The notes below the pieces were generated by a model. The model made no database searches. It saw only the letters and a list, made by a program, of their open reading frames with translations, and had not been told where the DNA came from. From assembly GCA_964035575.1 (NCBI GenBank), contig OZ037894.1, positions 682,001-746,000 on the forward strand: a stretch of 64,000 nucleotides of DNA, given 5' to 3'. The first letter of the stretch is position 1, and every line of letters begins with the position of its first letter. This DNA comes from Rhynchopus sp. YZ270_cl-10. Lineage: Eukaryota > Euglenozoa > Diplonemea > Diplonemida > Diplonemidae. This document shows positions 52,134 through 63,403 of this stretch, piece after piece. A program made the position numbers and the translations under genes.

Positions 52134-53021
52134 ATGCCGCCTATCCGCCACAGCGACCTCTCATCTCCGTTCAGCCACCAGGACCTCCTCCGCGGCCGTG
52201 CCCGCCAGCTCCGCGCCACCCCATCCCCGACCCCATCCTCCGAGCTCTGGAGCCACTGCGAACCTAGCCTCGGCCACTCCTCCCGCACCGCCACGCCTAC
52301 CCCCTACCCACACACCCCCTCTCCATCACCTATCCCTCCCGACACCCCTTCTCTGGGCACTCCACGCCACATACGCCGTGCTGTTACACCTGAAATACCA
52401 CATCCAGAACGAACCACCTTTATACGCACCAGGGTGCCGTGCGCGCAGCAAACTGAACAAGAAGACGTTGAACCTACACCACCCAAGGTGGAATGCCGGG
52501 TGGAGGTGGAGGAGACGGTGGAGGAGGTGCTGCCGCAGTGCGGGGCTGCGCCGAGGGTATTGGCGCAACTGGTGAAGCGGCTGCAGGCAGGGTGTCACGC
52601 ATCGGCTGGGGAGGCAGCAGCTGAAGTTGCGTTGGTCGTACAGTACCACCCGGAGGAGGTTGTGCGGCTTCCGATTGCGGTGTTGGTGCCGTTGCTGCAT
52701 ATTGTGTTTGGGTTCGCCCGGAGTCACGGAAAAAGCGGGGCAGCTTCCGTAGTGTGTCTCCTGCTCAAGCTCCTAAACACCGCCGCGCAGCAAACAGTTG
52801 CCGCGCTAACAGCAATTTTTTTAGAAGGAGAAATCACTGTCATTGACCTCGGTCTGCATAAGCTGTTGGCAGAACGGAACAGCCAGTGTTTTACCTCAGC
52901 AGAAACGTTGTTGGGGAGGTTGGTGCGATATGGGGTGGTGAAACGGCATGTTGTAACAGACGCGGTGCGGATCCGGCAGAAGGTCTTGTTGCGTCAAAGG
53001 TCGCTTAGCCAGTCTGGTTAG
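52134..53021 (+). CDS. Hypothetical protein, Pro/Ser-rich N-terminus and helical C-terminus
   Basis: 295 aa from the ATG in CAAGAATGCCGCC; an upstream in-frame ATG at 52092 lies in T-rich leader. Residues 1-110 are low complexity (Thr/Pro/Ser), likely disordered. Residues 140-295 are helical with hydrophobic repeats (VLAQLVKRLQAGCHASAGEA, VRLPIAVLVPLLHIVFGF, SVVCLLLKLLNTAAQQTVAA), which could be an alpha-solenoid or a CLASP/HEAT-like fold. No catalytic motif, signal or clear membrane segment. It sits between the site-1 protease-like gene and the RPSA array with no apparent link. Strong GC-ending codon use in the first half. Confidence 0.65.
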   Translation: MPPIRHSDLSSPFSHQDLLRGRARQLRATPSPTPSSELWSHCEPSLGHSSRTATPTPYPHTPSPSPIPPDTPSLGTPRHIRRAVTPEIPHPERTTFIRTRVPCAQQTEQEDVEPTPPKVECRVEVEETVEEVLPQCGAAPRVLAQLVKRLQAGCHASAGEAAAEVALVVQYHPEEVVRLPIAVLVPLLHIVFGFARSHGKSGAASVVCLLLKLLNTAAQQTVAALTAIFLEGEITVIDLGLHKLLAERNSQCFTSAETLLGRLVRYGVVKRHVVTDAVRIRQKVLLRQRSLSQSG

Positions 53022-53531
<510 letters not shown>

Positions 53532-54284
53532 ATGTCAGCCATTCCCAGCGGATCGACCATCCTCCAGCCGACTGAGTCGGACATCCAGAAGATGCTTGCC
53601 TGCCACGTGCAGGTGGGTACCAAGAACCTGAACGCCTCCATGGAGCGTTACACCACCGCACGCCGCAAGGACGGTATCCACGTGCTCAACCTGCACATGA
53701 CCTGGGAGAAGCTGATGCTGGCCGCCCGTGCCATCGTCGCCATTGAGAACCCGGCTGACGTTGTTGTCATCTCTGCCCGTCCCTACGGACAGCGTGCCGT
53801 GCTCAAGTTCTCCCAGAACACCGGAGCCACCCCCATGGCTGGACGTTTCTGCCCGGGAACCTTCACCAACCAGAAGCAGGAGAAGTTCTCCCAGCCCCGT
53901 CTGATCATCGTGACCGACCCCCGTACCGACCACCAGGCCATCACCGAGTCGGCCTACGTCAACGTCCCGATCATCGCATTCTGTGACACCGACTCCCCGC
54001 TCCAGCACGTGGACCTTGCCATCCCGTGCAACAACCGTGGTAAGAACTCCATCGGTATGCTGTACTGGATGCTCGCACGTGAGGTTCTCCGCATGCGTGG
54101 AGACCTTCCCCGTGCCATGCCCTGGGAGATCCAGGTGGACCTCTTCTTCTACCGTGACCCCGAAGATGTGCTCAAGAAGGACCAGGAGGACGAGCGCGCC
54201 GCCATCGAGGCCACCCCCAGCCACGTGCAGGCCACCACCGGTGACGAGCAGTGGGGTGAGGACAACACCTGGTCCAACCAGTAA
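53532..54284 (+). CDS. RPSA: 40S ribosomal protein SA (uS2), copy 1
   Basis: 250 aa; component of the small ribosomal subunit (uS2 family). Core motifs: [138 protein letters not shown]. The acidic C-terminus ends EDNTWSNQ. Codons are nearly all C- or G-ending, as expected for a highly expressed gene; this also produces a long open minus-strand shadow. Copy 1 has Leu in KNLNASM. A 36-nt leader (53496-53531) with GGGATCTAAATCAACC follows CCCACAG, a likely trans- or cis-splice acceptor. Confidence 0.97.
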   Translation: MSAIPSGSTILQPTESDIQKMLACHVQVGTKNLNASMERYTTARRKDGIHVLNLHMTWEKLMLAARAIVAIENPADVVVISARPYGQRAVLKFSQNTGATPMAGRFCPGTFTNQKQEKFSQPRLIIVTDPRTDHQAITESAYVNVPIIAFCDTDSPLQHVDLAIPCNNRGKNSIGMLYWMLAREVLRMRGDLPRAMPWEIQVDLFFYRDPEDVLKKDQEDERAAIEATPSHVQATTGDEQWGEDNTWSNQ

Positions 54285-54444
54285 GCGGTTTGCCATGGTT
54301 ATCTAAAACAGATGTAGCAAGATCATAAAATATCGGATATCCTCCCCCAACCCTTTTTGATCTTTCTAACCCTCTTCCCCAGTCCTCAACACACAATCCA
54401 CACAGACTACAAACCCTTCGGGATCTAAATCAACCAAACCAACC
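54285..54444. other. RPSA spacer 1-2 with leader
   Basis: 160 bp. A pyrimidine-rich tract (ACCCTCTTCCCCAGTCC) precedes CACACAG at 54399-54405; the leader 54406-54444 (39 nt) matches the others from CGGGATCTAAATCAACC on. Confidence 0.7.
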
Positions 54445-55197
54445 ATGTCAGCCATTCCCAGCGGATCGACCATCCTCCAGCCGACTGAGTCGGACATCCA
54501 GAAGATGCTTGCCTGCCACGTGCAGGTGGGTACCAAGAACCTGAACGCCTCCATGGAGCGTTACACCACCGCACGCCGCAAGGATGGTATCCACGTGCTC
54601 AACCTGCACATGACCTGGGAGAAGCTGATGCTGGCCGCCCGTGCCATCGTCGCCATTGAGAACCCGGCTGACGTTGTCGTCATCTCTGCCCGTCCCTACG
54701 GACAGCGTGCCGTGCTCAAGTTCTCCCAGAACACCGGAGCCACCCCCATGGCTGGACGTTTCTGCCCCGGAACCTTCACCAACCAGAAGCAGGAGAAGTT
54801 CTCCCAGCCCCGTCTGATCATCGTGACCGACCCCCGTACCGACCACCAGGCCATCACCGAGTCGGCCTACGTCAACGTCCCGATCATCGCATTCTGTGAC
54901 ACCGACTCCCCGCTCCAGCACGTGGACCTTGCCATCCCATGCAACAACCGTGGTAAGAACTCCATCGGTATGCTGTACTGGATGCTCGCACGTGAGGTTC
55001 TCCGCATGCGTGGAGACCTTCCCCGTGCCATGCCCTGGGAGATCCAGGTGGACCTCTTCTTCTACCGTGACCCCGAGGATGTGCTCAAGAAGGACCAGGA
55101 GGACGAGCGCGCCGCCATCGAGGCCACCCCCAGCCACGTGCAGGCCACCACCGGTGACGAGCAGTGGGGTGAGGACAACACCTGGTCCAACCAGTAA
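54445..55197 (+). CDS. RPSA: 40S ribosomal protein SA (uS2), copy 2
   Basis: 250 aa, protein identical to copy 1 as far as I can read, also with Leu in KNLNASM. Synonymous differences group it with copy 1 at some sites (ATCGCATTC, CCGACTGAG), with copy 3 at others (AAGGATGGT, CCCGAGGAT) and with copy 4 at others (TGCCCCGGA, CCATGC), which points to gene conversion. Confidence 0.97.
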   Translation: MSAIPSGSTILQPTESDIQKMLACHVQVGTKNLNASMERYTTARRKDGIHVLNLHMTWEKLMLAARAIVAIENPADVVVISARPYGQRAVLKFSQNTGATPMAGRFCPGTFTNQKQEKFSQPRLIIVTDPRTDHQAITESAYVNVPIIAFCDTDSPLQHVDLAIPCNNRGKNSIGMLYWMLAREVLRMRGDLPRAMPWEIQVDLFFYRDPEDVLKKDQEDERAAIEATPSHVQATTGDEQWGEDNTWSNQ

Positions 55198-55709
55198 GCT
55201 GTGGGCACAAGGAGAGAAGCAACTTTTTCTAGGTGTCAAATGTTAGGGGCATGAGGTCAGGGACTGGGAATGGGTATTGTGGGAAGCCACAGAACGGGGG
55301 ACTGTTTCGTAACGGTGGTATATCGCCGTTAGTTGCTTTGTTTGAATGCTGCCCTGGTGAGAGAGACCGGGTAAGTGGACTGCCTCCTGGGCATCGTCAC
55401 CACTTTTACTGCATTTTTCTTGTGCATTCGAGGAAAATTCTGTAGCAGTTTGCTAAGCTTTCTGTTTTGTTATCAATGAAATACCAAATTTCGTGAGTTT
55501 CGGGAACGTTTGGCGTTTCCCCAAAGGGTGTCGCGTCTTTACTCTGGTACTGCGAGTGTCGCAATGTCAAAAGGTTGACACCAGCGGGGAATTAGCATCA
55601 GAAAGATTTCCCCCCCTTTACTCTTGTTGTACGCAGCCCCCTTACCCGCTTTCACGCCACACACAACCCACAGAAAACCCATCCGGGATCTAAATCAACC
55701 AAACCAACC
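55198..55709. other. RPSA spacer 2-3 with leader
   Basis: 512 bp, the longest spacer; the first 450 bp are unlike the others and show no gene or repeat. CCCACAG at 55667-55673 precedes the 36-nt leader, which reads CCATCCGGG where copies 1 and 4 read CCATTCGGG. Confidence 0.7.
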
Positions 55710-56462
55710 ATGTCAGCCATTCCCAGCGGATCGACCATCCTCCAGCCGACCGAGTCGGACATCCAGAAGATGCTTGCCTGCCACGTGCAGGTGGGTACCA
55801 AGAACATGAACGCCTCCATGGAGCGTTACACCACCGCACGCCGCAAGGATGGTATCCACGTGCTCAACCTGCACATGACCTGGGAGAAGCTGATGCTGGC
55901 CGCCCGTGCCATCGTCGCCATTGAGAACCCGGCTGACGTTGTCGTCATCTCTGCCCGTCCCTACGGACAGCGTGCCGTGCTCAAGTTCTCCCAGAACACC
56001 GGAGCCACCCCCATGGCTGGACGTTTCTGCCCGGGAACCTTCACCAACCAGAAGCAGGAGAAGTTCTCCCAGCCCCGTCTGATCATCGTGACCGACCCCC
56101 GTACCGACCACCAGGCCATCACCGAGTCGGCCTACGTCAACGTCCCGATCATCGCGTTCTGTGACACCGACTCCCCGCTCCAGCACGTGGACCTTGCCAT
56201 CCCGTGCAACAACCGTGGTAAGAACTCCATCGGTATGCTGTACTGGATGCTCGCACGTGAGGTTCTCCGCATGCGTGGAGACCTTCCCCGTGCCATGCCC
56301 TGGGAGATCCAGGTGGACCTCTTCTTCTACCGTGACCCCGAGGATGTGCTCAAGAAGGACCAGGAGGACGAGCGCGCCGCCATCGAGGCCACCCCCAGCC
56401 ACGTGCAGGCCACCACCGGTGACGAGCAGTGGGGTGAGGACAACACCTGGTCCAACCAGTAA
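55710..56462 (+). CDS. RPSA: 40S ribosomal protein SA (uS2), copy 3
   Basis: 250 aa; differs from copies 1 and 2 by Met in KNMNASM. Shares CCGACCGAG and ATCGCGTTC with copy 4, but TGCCCGGGA and CCGTGC with copy 1. Confidence 0.97.
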   Translation: MSAIPSGSTILQPTESDIQKMLACHVQVGTKNMNASMERYTTARRKDGIHVLNLHMTWEKLMLAARAIVAIENPADVVVISARPYGQRAVLKFSQNTGATPMAGRFCPGTFTNQKQEKFSQPRLIIVTDPRTDHQAITESAYVNVPIIAFCDTDSPLQHVDLAIPCNNRGKNSIGMLYWMLAREVLRMRGDLPRAMPWEIQVDLFFYRDPEDVLKKDQEDERAAIEATPSHVQATTGDEQWGEDNTWSNQ

Positions 56463-56702
56463 ATGTAGCAAGCAAGGAATTAATGGCAAGATCAGGTTTC
56501 AGATATCTGAACGTATCGATATTAAAACCCTATCCCGCTGCGTATGTTCCACGTTGTGGATCATGATGTAGTGCAATCAGAAAAGTTCTCCCCTCAGCCC
56601 TCTCCATTCTATTTTTTGTTCAGTATCATATCTACACAATAACAAGAAGCAATCACCCCCCCACAGAAAACCCATTCGGGATCTAAATCAACCAAACCAA
56701 CC
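56463..56702. other. RPSA spacer 3-4 with leader
   Basis: 240 bp without other features; CCCCCCCACAG at 56656-56666, then the 36-nt leader. Confidence 0.7.
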
Positions 56703-57455
56703 ATGTCAGCCATTCCCAGCGGATCGACCATCCTCCAGCCGACCGAGTCGGACATCCAGAAGATGCTTGCCTGCCACGTGCAGGTGGGTACCAAGAACAT
56801 GAACGCCTCCATGGAGCGTTACACCACCGCACGCCGCAAGGACGGTATCCACGTGCTCAACCTGCACATGACCTGGGAGAAGCTGATGCTGGCCGCCCGT
56901 GCCATCGTCGCCATTGAGAACCCGGCTGACGTTGTCGTCATCTCTGCCCGTCCCTACGGACAGCGTGCCGTGCTCAAGTTCTCCCAGAACACCGGAGCCA
57001 CCCCCATGGCTGGACGTTTCTGCCCCGGAACCTTCACCAACCAGAAGCAGGAGAAGTTCTCCCAGCCCCGTCTGATCATCGTGACCGACCCCCGTACCGA
57101 CCACCAGGCCATCACCGAGTCGGCCTACGTCAACGTCCCGATCATCGCGTTCTGTGACACCGACTCCCCGCTCCAGCACGTGGACCTCGCCATCCCATGC
57201 AACAACCGTGGTAAGAACTCCATCGGTATGCTGTACTGGATGCTCGCACGTGAGGTTCTCCGCATGCGTGGAGACCTCCCCCGTGCCATGCCCTGGGAGA
57301 TCCAGGTGGACCTCTTCTTCTACCGTGACCCCGAAGATGTGCTCAAGAAGGACCAGGAGGACGAGCGCGCCGCCATCGAGGCCACCCCCAGCCACGTGCA
57401 GGCCACCACCGGTGACGAGCAGTGGGGTGAGGACAACACCTGGTCCAACCAGTAA
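56703..57455 (+). CDS. RPSA: 40S ribosomal protein SA (uS2), copy 4
   Basis: 250 aa, Met in KNMNASM like copy 3. Shares AAGGACGGT and CCCGAAGAT with copy 1. A few private changes to C (GTGGACCTCGCC, GACCTCCCC). No sign of decay in any of the four copies. Confidence 0.97.
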   Translation: MSAIPSGSTILQPTESDIQKMLACHVQVGTKNMNASMERYTTARRKDGIHVLNLHMTWEKLMLAARAIVAIENPADVVVISARPYGQRAVLKFSQNTGATPMAGRFCPGTFTNQKQEKFSQPRLIIVTDPRTDHQAITESAYVNVPIIAFCDTDSPLQHVDLAIPCNNRGKNSIGMLYWMLAREVLRMRGDLPRAMPWEIQVDLFFYRDPEDVLKKDQEDERAAIEATPSHVQATTGDEQWGEDNTWSNQ

Positions 57456-57812
57456 GCACGTTGCCCTGAGAAGGAGACGGATCATGAGAGTGAACTGACA
57501 TGAACCCATACGAAGCAGACTACAGACGAACGCCACACTGGTCATATGGGAAATTCAGAAATCGAAAAGCAAAAAATCAATTGACTCCCCACCCACACCT
57601 CCATTTTTCCCTTACCACCCTCCACTCTTTCTCTGTCTACCCAAACACTCTATCAGCATTTTTTATTATCCCGCACATTCTCGACATCACCCGCATGACT
57701 CACTGATTTCAACCATACTCCGCACTTCCTTACCCATCCAGCAGTCACCCCCCACCGCCCTCACATTTACTCTTCACACCTCAAACCACATACCCGCAGC
57801 AACAAAGAGAAC
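57456..57812. other. Intergenic
   Basis: C/T-rich from 57580 on, ending ACATACCCGCAG at 57799, a plausible acceptor 13 nt before the next start codon. No repeat seen. Confidence 0.5.
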
Positions 57813-59549
57813 ATGAGCCGACGCAAGGGTGGTGGCCCTTCTTCGCCTGGGGCGGAGAGTGGTTCTTCTGAGGGTGTACCGTCCCTTCCGAGTGAAGACT
57901 TCGACCGTGCACAGACAACGACACAGGCGGGCTCGGAGTACCCTGTGGCAGACCACTTGGAGATAGAGAAGGAGTCAAGCCGAGGCGACGTCAGCCCACA
58001 ACGCACACACCACAACCCCACAACGGCACCTCCTCGCGCAGACGGCGACCAAGGCAAAGTACAAGAACTGCTGGAGGTTCTTCAGGAGGCTTCTGTGGAG
58101 ATTCGGAAGGAGCGCCAAATAAATGAAGACATGCGTGAAGAGCTGGAAGTGATGGCGGATGAACTGACCCGCCGAGAAGCGGCTGAGAAGACGCTTCAGG
58201 ATGAGCTCAAGGAGTTACGCCTTCAGGCACAACAAAAAGGGCAGATGGTCGAGCAGCTGCAGCTGCAGAACCAACAGCAACAACAGCAGCTGCACCAACG
58301 CCCTCCACCGCAACCCGCTGCGACACAACGAAACGGTATAGAGGACCGTGCCGAGCTGGCAGAGCTCCGCGGGGAAGTATCCCGCCTGCGCAAGACTGCG
58401 CAAGACAACGACGTCTCCCTCAAACGCTACCGCGAGAAGGTCTGCGAGCTCTCCCTCACTGCCTCCTTCGCAGTGGAACAGCTCGCCGCCCTCCGCTGCC
58501 GTGTCTCCATGCCACAGCAGCCGATGCCATACCTCCCCTACCCACAGCTACAACAACAACCACAACCGTGGATGCGCCCATACCCTTACGCCCACCAAGA
58601 AAGAGATGAAGACCTGCAGAAGAAGGCAGCCGCGGCGGTAGCAGCAGAGGTAGCGGTGCCACCGAGGGAAAGGGAGAGGGAAAGGGAGGAGGAGAGTGTG
58701 CCCATGACATCGCCGCAGGTTGTGGTGCGTGAGGAGCATCCGTACTTCGTTGGGAGGGAGAAAAAGGGGGAGAAGGTAAGGGAGCGGGGTGGGGAGGCGA
58801 AACGTGGAGGAGGAGGTGGTGGTGGACGGCGTTCGGTCAGCAAAGGGGAACGTCCGCGGCCGAGAATTTCGCGCAGCGCGTCGCCCGTCCCAGACAGTAC
58901 TGGGTACGCAGGGAGGAGTGGGAATTTGATGGACAGAATGAGGCGTGCGTTGGCACCACCGCCAAAGTATGTATTTGATTTGAAAAGGGGGTTTGGTATT
59001 TTCCCCCCAATACACATGAGGTGGGTTTAAAATTGCCCAAGAATATTATGCCAACACATAAAAAAACAGAGAGACAATGGGGCTCGTGGTGCAGGCAATG
59101 GTGCAAGAGCTGCGGCGGGTGATGCGGGAGAAGGGCACGGAGCTTCCGTTGGAGAGAAAGGTATGCAATGGGAGTGACGTTCTTTTTGCGCAGTGTTTTG
59201 TTTGTTTTTTATTTTGCACTTTCAACTTCTCTTTTTCTTCTACAGGGCGACTGTATGTACCTCCTTGGGAACAAACGGATTAACCTTGCTGTCAGTGGTG
59301 GAAAGCTGGTATGTAGGAGAAACGAATACAACGAACGAACGGAAAAAAAAGACAATGGAGATTTGCACAAACTGTGGCAACACAACCGAGGCAACTACAC
59401 TACTCAAAACAATTTTTTCAAAGAAAAAAACACAACAAAAAAATCACCAACTCCAGGTTGTGAAGGCTGGAGGCGGGCACAGCGACTTTCTTTCCTTCCT
59501 CGAAAAACACATGCATTCCGTTGCTGCAGTCCGCGGGAGCCGCTATTAG
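57813..59549 (+). CDS. Coiled-coil protein with C-terminal GAR-like domain (4 exons)
   Basis: Exons 57813-58966, 59070-59160, 59246-59308 and 59457-59549 join in frame; 466 aa, stop TAG. Residues 1-75 are Ser/Gly-rich; a coiled coil (about 80-165, VQELLEVLQEASVEIRKERQ...) leads into a Gln run, a second coiled coil (about 175-215), a Pro/Gln/Tyr linker, and a Gly/Arg/Ser basic region. The three short exons encode ETMGLVVQAMVQELRRVMRE, GDCMYLLGNKRINLAVSGGK and LVVKAGGGHSDFLSFLEKH. The last two resemble the GAR (Gas2-related) domain (Y.iGd.ri..r...lmVRVGGGwdtL..fL.kH), which binds microtubules. The protein may therefore link to the cytoskeleton; this is inference. Two of its introns carry dispersed-element sequence. 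Confidence 0.75.
59161..59245 (+). other. Intron 2 of the GAR gene, ending in a family B-type tail
   Basis: GTATGC...CTACAG, 85 nt. The 3' part TTTTGCACTTTCAACTTCTC then TTTTTCTTCTACAG matches the tail of family B (TTTGCACTATCAACTTCACTTT) found at 32180 and 59850. Here it must serve as branch-point region and pyrimidine tract. Confidence 0.7.
59309..59456 (+). other. Intron 3 of the GAR gene, carrying the intron-type element
   Basis: GTATGT...CTCCAG, 148 nt. Positions 59355-59400 match the WD40 intron 1 element nearly base for base (ATGGAG replaces GTGGAG), with the tail TACTCAAAACAATTTTTTC. Confidence 0.8.
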
Positions 59550-60346
59550 TGGTTTGGCAGGGTGAGAGCTTTCGGACGAAGAAAAAAAACAACGTTTCGG
59601 CAGAAATATTTGCAAACGCACTGTTTTTTTTGGCGCATTGTTTTCAGAGAGTCTTACGTTCGTCTTATTATTGATTTTTAGACAAAAGTAGATACTACAG
59701 TTTTCTATTGGTGATTTGAATAATTTTCCAAAAAAAGTGCGGAAGGATCTCCCAAGGAATGATGTGCTGTGTGACACATACAGTCGTCTAACGTATTATC
59801 CAAAACACAGCGGGGGGCGTTTGCTACTTGACTTACCATTTTCGGGCCACAATTATTAGCACTATCAACTTCACTTTTTAGAGTCCGTGTACACGGTGCA
59901 TCCTGTTAGTAGGTTTTCGCCTGCCACCACACTACCCCCCCTTATATATCCGATGTAGTCCCTTTCCCCCTTCTTTCCCCTCTACTACCGGGTTGCACTG
60001 TGAACACCGCCACGATGCTATTTTAGATAAATGTGCATGAGAGAGGGCCATTTTTCCTCTTCAAATTTTTTCCTCCCCCCCCCCCTCGCCCCCATAGATA
60101 ACAAGAAGGAGAAAGTTCACCTACACCTTCCAATGCATTCCACACAAAAAACAAAAGACAAGACAATAAAAATGCTGTTTTTTCCCCAAAATGCTAACAA
60201 AAAAAAAAGCCTCCCCCACTCTTTGCTTTTTTTTCTTTCTCATACACCCCCCATTCATTGCCTCTCTCTCTCTCTCCTTTCCCTCCCCATATTATCACCC
60301 CCCCCTAGGTAATAACCTAAAGTTTTTTTCTTCGCTTTTCTTCAAA
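59550..60346. other. Intergenic
   Basis: An isolated family B tail at 59850-59880 (AGCACTATCAACTTCAC then TTTTTAG), a family A variant at 60029-60070 (AAATGTGCATGAGAGAGGGC then CATTTTTCC), C- and T-runs, and CCCCCCCTAG at 60300-60309 shortly before the next gene. Confidence 0.55.
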
Positions 60347-61639
60347 ATGATGGACATCACAGTCACCTTTCTTGGACAGGTCAGTGTTATTGCTCTCCCG
60401 GGGGACTGCTCGGTGCGTCTGCTTGCCGATGTTGCGTCGGCACACTTCAAGCTCAACCCTGCAGACGTGAACCTCTTCTCCAGCAGCGAGGAGGACCTGC
60501 TGGAGGTCTGCCCCACTGCGACCCTCCAGGCTACCATCACCGTGGGCGAGGTGCTGTCGTTGTCCACAGTAGCACCGCCTTCCAGCGAAAAGACCGCTGC
60601 AGCACAGCTCAGCCAGATCTACAATGAGAGGTGCAGCTACACCCACCAAGCCCTCAAGGCAGACAACCCGGAACACCTTGCCCTCGCACTTCTCGTTGAA
60701 AACAAGACAGAGGGGATGCTGGAGTATGCGCAAAAGCTCCAGGCGGTGAAGTGTTTTGCGTCTCTTCTCGAAGCACAGAGCGAAGTGGTTCTGGTAGAGG
60801 CGACCCTCCGTGCTATTAAAACTGCTGCAACGAGGCCTGGTGTTGCGTTGAAACTGCTGCAGGCTTTGGCCGATTTTGAGGGGTTCAACCCCTTTGAGAA
60901 CCTCTCCTTGGGCTCGCTTCCCTGCCATTCCAATGACGTACTCTGCCTGCTAGCATCTCAGGGCGTGACCGTGGAGACGCACATCCTTAAGGCTGCGGTG
61001 ACAAAACCAGAAAATGCAGAGATCGTCTCTGCATTGGCGAAGTGCACGCAAACGGAGGAGGAGGAGGCCGAAGCGATGCTCAGAGTGTCTCTTCCGCAGT
61101 ACTACCGTTTCTTTCCTGCGTCATGGTTCAGCATGGAGACGTTTGCCAAGGAGGGTGTGTTTGCGCCGAACGGCAACATGGTGGCCCATTTCAATTCGTT
61201 GAAAATGCTGCATCTGAGAGCCTTCGCAGCGTCGTCTGGGCATGTAGGCAAAGAGAAGCCATCAAAGGAAATCTTCTCGGGAGCAAAGCAGCATTGGGAA
61301 GGTGTGGTGCGGCAGAGAAGCTTCTGGGGCATGGATGTGAAGCCGCTCATCGCGGATGTGGGGAGGTGCAAGGAGCTCTTCTCGTTGGGGTATGTGCCCA
61401 GTGCGGGGGATGTGGTGCGTGCCTGCATCCACTCGCAGTGGAGTCAGCTTGCCATGATGCGTTCGGCGGGTGTGGACCTGGATGCCATTGAGATCAGTGG
61501 CGGCGCCACGGCGGCGCAGTTCTTTACTGCGCACTGTGGGTCCTGCTCCCGTGCAGGTGCGGCAACCTTCGGTAGACACGTTGCACACTCCGCAGCGGAC
61601 CCAGCAGGGAGGCAAGTGCCTCTCTTCACAGTGTTGTGA
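60347..61639 (+). CDS. Hypothetical protein, possible beta-grasp N-terminus and helical repeats
   Basis: 430 aa from ATGATGGACATC (60347); the frame is open upstream to 60191 but that part is T/C-rich leader. Residues 1-75 (MDITVTFLGQVSVIALPGDC...) alternate hydrophobic and polar residues and could be a ubiquitin-like fold. Residues 85-400 are helical, with ankyrin- or armadillo-like spacing (CHSNDVLCLLASQGVTVETH, LFSLGYVPSAGDVVRACIHS, MMRSAGVDLDAIEISGGATA). The C-terminus is less ordered (CGSCSRAGAATFGRHVAHSA). No catalytic motif, signal or membrane segment. Single exon. I do not recognise the family. Confidence 0.65.
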   Translation: MMDITVTFLGQVSVIALPGDCSVRLLADVASAHFKLNPADVNLFSSSEEDLLEVCPTATLQATITVGEVLSLSTVAPPSSEKTAAAQLSQIYNERCSYTHQALKADNPEHLALALLVENKTEGMLEYAQKLQAVKCFASLLEAQSEVVLVEATLRAIKTAATRPGVALKLLQALADFEGFNPFENLSLGSLPCHSNDVLCLLASQGVTVETHILKAAVTKPENAEIVSALAKCTQTEEEEAEAMLRVSLPQYYRFFPASWFSMETFAKEGVFAPNGNMVAHFNSLKMLHLRAFAASSGHVGKEKPSKEIFSGAKQHWEGVVRQRSFWGMDVKPLIADVGRCKELFSLGYVPSAGDVVRACIHSQWSQLAMMRSAGVDLDAIEISGGATAAQFFTAHCGSCSRAGAATFGRHVAHSAADPAGRQVPLFTVL

Positions 61640-62093
61640 TGAAGATAAACAGAGTAAAAAAAAAGAAATGTGGTGGAATGAGACGAACATTGTGTGTGTC
61701 TTTCGCAAAAAATTTATTTTCTCTTATTTGTGTCCCAAATAAATAGATCTTGCAATGTGCCTATTTTGTTTGCGTTCATTGAAGATAAAAGGCTTATTTT
61801 TTTTTCTTCACTACGATTTGCGATCAAGGTTTAGGTTTTTCTTGTCAACTTTTTCTTCTCTTGAGGGCTCTGTATTTCAAGGCAACTTTCTTTCTGGAGG
61901 ACTGTTGCGTTTAGGGTTGCTCTGGTACAACGTTTCAAAGGTCAATACACACCCTCAAAGTCAAGACTTTTTTTTTTCTGTTATTCCCTACGAAGCTTGC
62001 TTTAAAGGATAAATAGTATTACCGGTACGGTCGCCAATCATCCCTCAAACAGGAGGATTGTGCAAATCTACGAAAACTATACTATTTATTTTG

Positions 62094-62142
62094 GAGATGT
62101 CTGCTGCCGAGAGGCCCATTCATCGTTTTAAACTTTTTTTTT
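62094..62142 (+). repeat. Hairpin family A, GTCTGC-arm variant
   Basis: GAGATGTCTGCTGCCGAGAG, GCCCATTCATCGTTTTAAAC and a run of about 19 T. Confidence 0.6.
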
Positions 62143-62521
62143 TTTTTTTTGCATTTTTGTTTTGTTGCCCTAACCTCACCACCGTGGACGCGAACAGTTT
62201 GGAAAAAAAAATGAAGAATCGTTCCTTTTTCTCCCAGATTGATTTTTGCTCCACAACTTTAAAAGCATTCTTTGTAAAATGTGTTTTCTCTCTTCCTGAG
62301 ATGGCACACATCTCATTGATGCTTAAACCAATTTATGGAGGGTCCTAAAAACCGGGATTAACCGCGAATTACCAGGGCTCTCCTATATTGTGTGTATTTT
62401 TCTTTTATAGGCAATTTTTAGAATAGTTGAACTTCTCCGTGATGGTGCCAGGCGGATCTCGTTTTCTGGAAACTCCCAACTAAGACCTAATATGTTGCCA
62501 ATCTGTTAAGGTATGCTATGG

Positions 62522-62572
62522 TGTGTGTGTGTGTGTGTGCACGAGCGGCACCCATTCATCTTATTGTATCTA
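62522..62572 (+). repeat. Family A hairpin with TG-expanded 5' arm
   Basis: About nine TG units run into GCACGAGCGGCACCCATTC and ATCTTATTG. The 3' half is a normal TGTGC/GCACA-type hairpin, so the TG tract stands where the 5' arm should be. Confidence 0.65.
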
Positions 62573-63403
62573 GATTATTCCTTTTGTGGGAGATGCTGGA
62601 GAGCTCCATCGTTCCTTCAAAAAAAAAATAGTAATAATCTGAAAATCTCTTCTCTTTAAAAATATGTGTGCAAAGGAGATTCTCGCCCTATGACCCGTTG
62701 TTGCATTTTTTTTAAAAGAGATCGAACCAACAATGTTTCTCTTGCTCTCCGGGATTTGGGTGATTTTTTTTTCTCTCTTTTTGCTAGCAGAGAGAGAGAG
62801 AGATAAAAAAAGTGGTAACAACCCTGCGAAACTGAATCCATTCACATCTACGCCCACACCATTTGGGGCCATATTCTGCTCAAGAATTACCCCTATTAGT
62901 TGTCAGACTCCCATACCCCCACCCATAACGTGCCACCTATTGCTTATTTTCGCAGAAGTGTTGAGCGGAAAGAACGTAGGTCTGTGCACCCAAGCCCAAT
63001 CCCCTATCCTTTTTGTTGTTGTTGTTGTTATTTTTGTTTTTGGTGACTCAGCATAAAGATTGCTATATATTTGGCAGCCATCTTGTTTTTTAAGACGTTG
63101 GACACCTAATACCTAAAGAACGTACCCATCCCCTCAGTTTTGTTATCACTCAATTCCTTCAAATATCTGACAAACCCATCTGTCTTTTTTGACGACCCAC
63201 AGAGCACGCATATGAAGCTGCCCGGTCTTTTTTCTGGGTGTTTTCTGGGCGACATCTCACAGATCACCTCTGCTTTTTTTCCACCAGCCGGCTGGGTGGT
63301 GTGGGTGCACTCAAATCAACTTCAACACTTTGCTAGTGAGACACCTCTCCCCCGCGAAATCTTTATTACCTCCTCCTCCCCTCAGAGAAAAAAACGGTTA
63401 AAA

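Larger units (their letters stand above)
61640..63403. other. Intergenic
   Basis: No gene seen. A family D fragment (61860-61895), family A copies at 62094 and 62538, a short TG tract, CTCTCT runs, and a TCCTCCCCTCAG tract ending at 63385, 18 nt before the next start. 62880-63360 has nothing I recognise. Confidence 0.55.

Noticed and set aside
53535-57545. Four minus-strand open frames of about 255-280 aa opposite RPSA
   Set aside because: Shadows caused by the strong C/G-ending codon bias of RPSA; the plus frame is unmistakably uS2.
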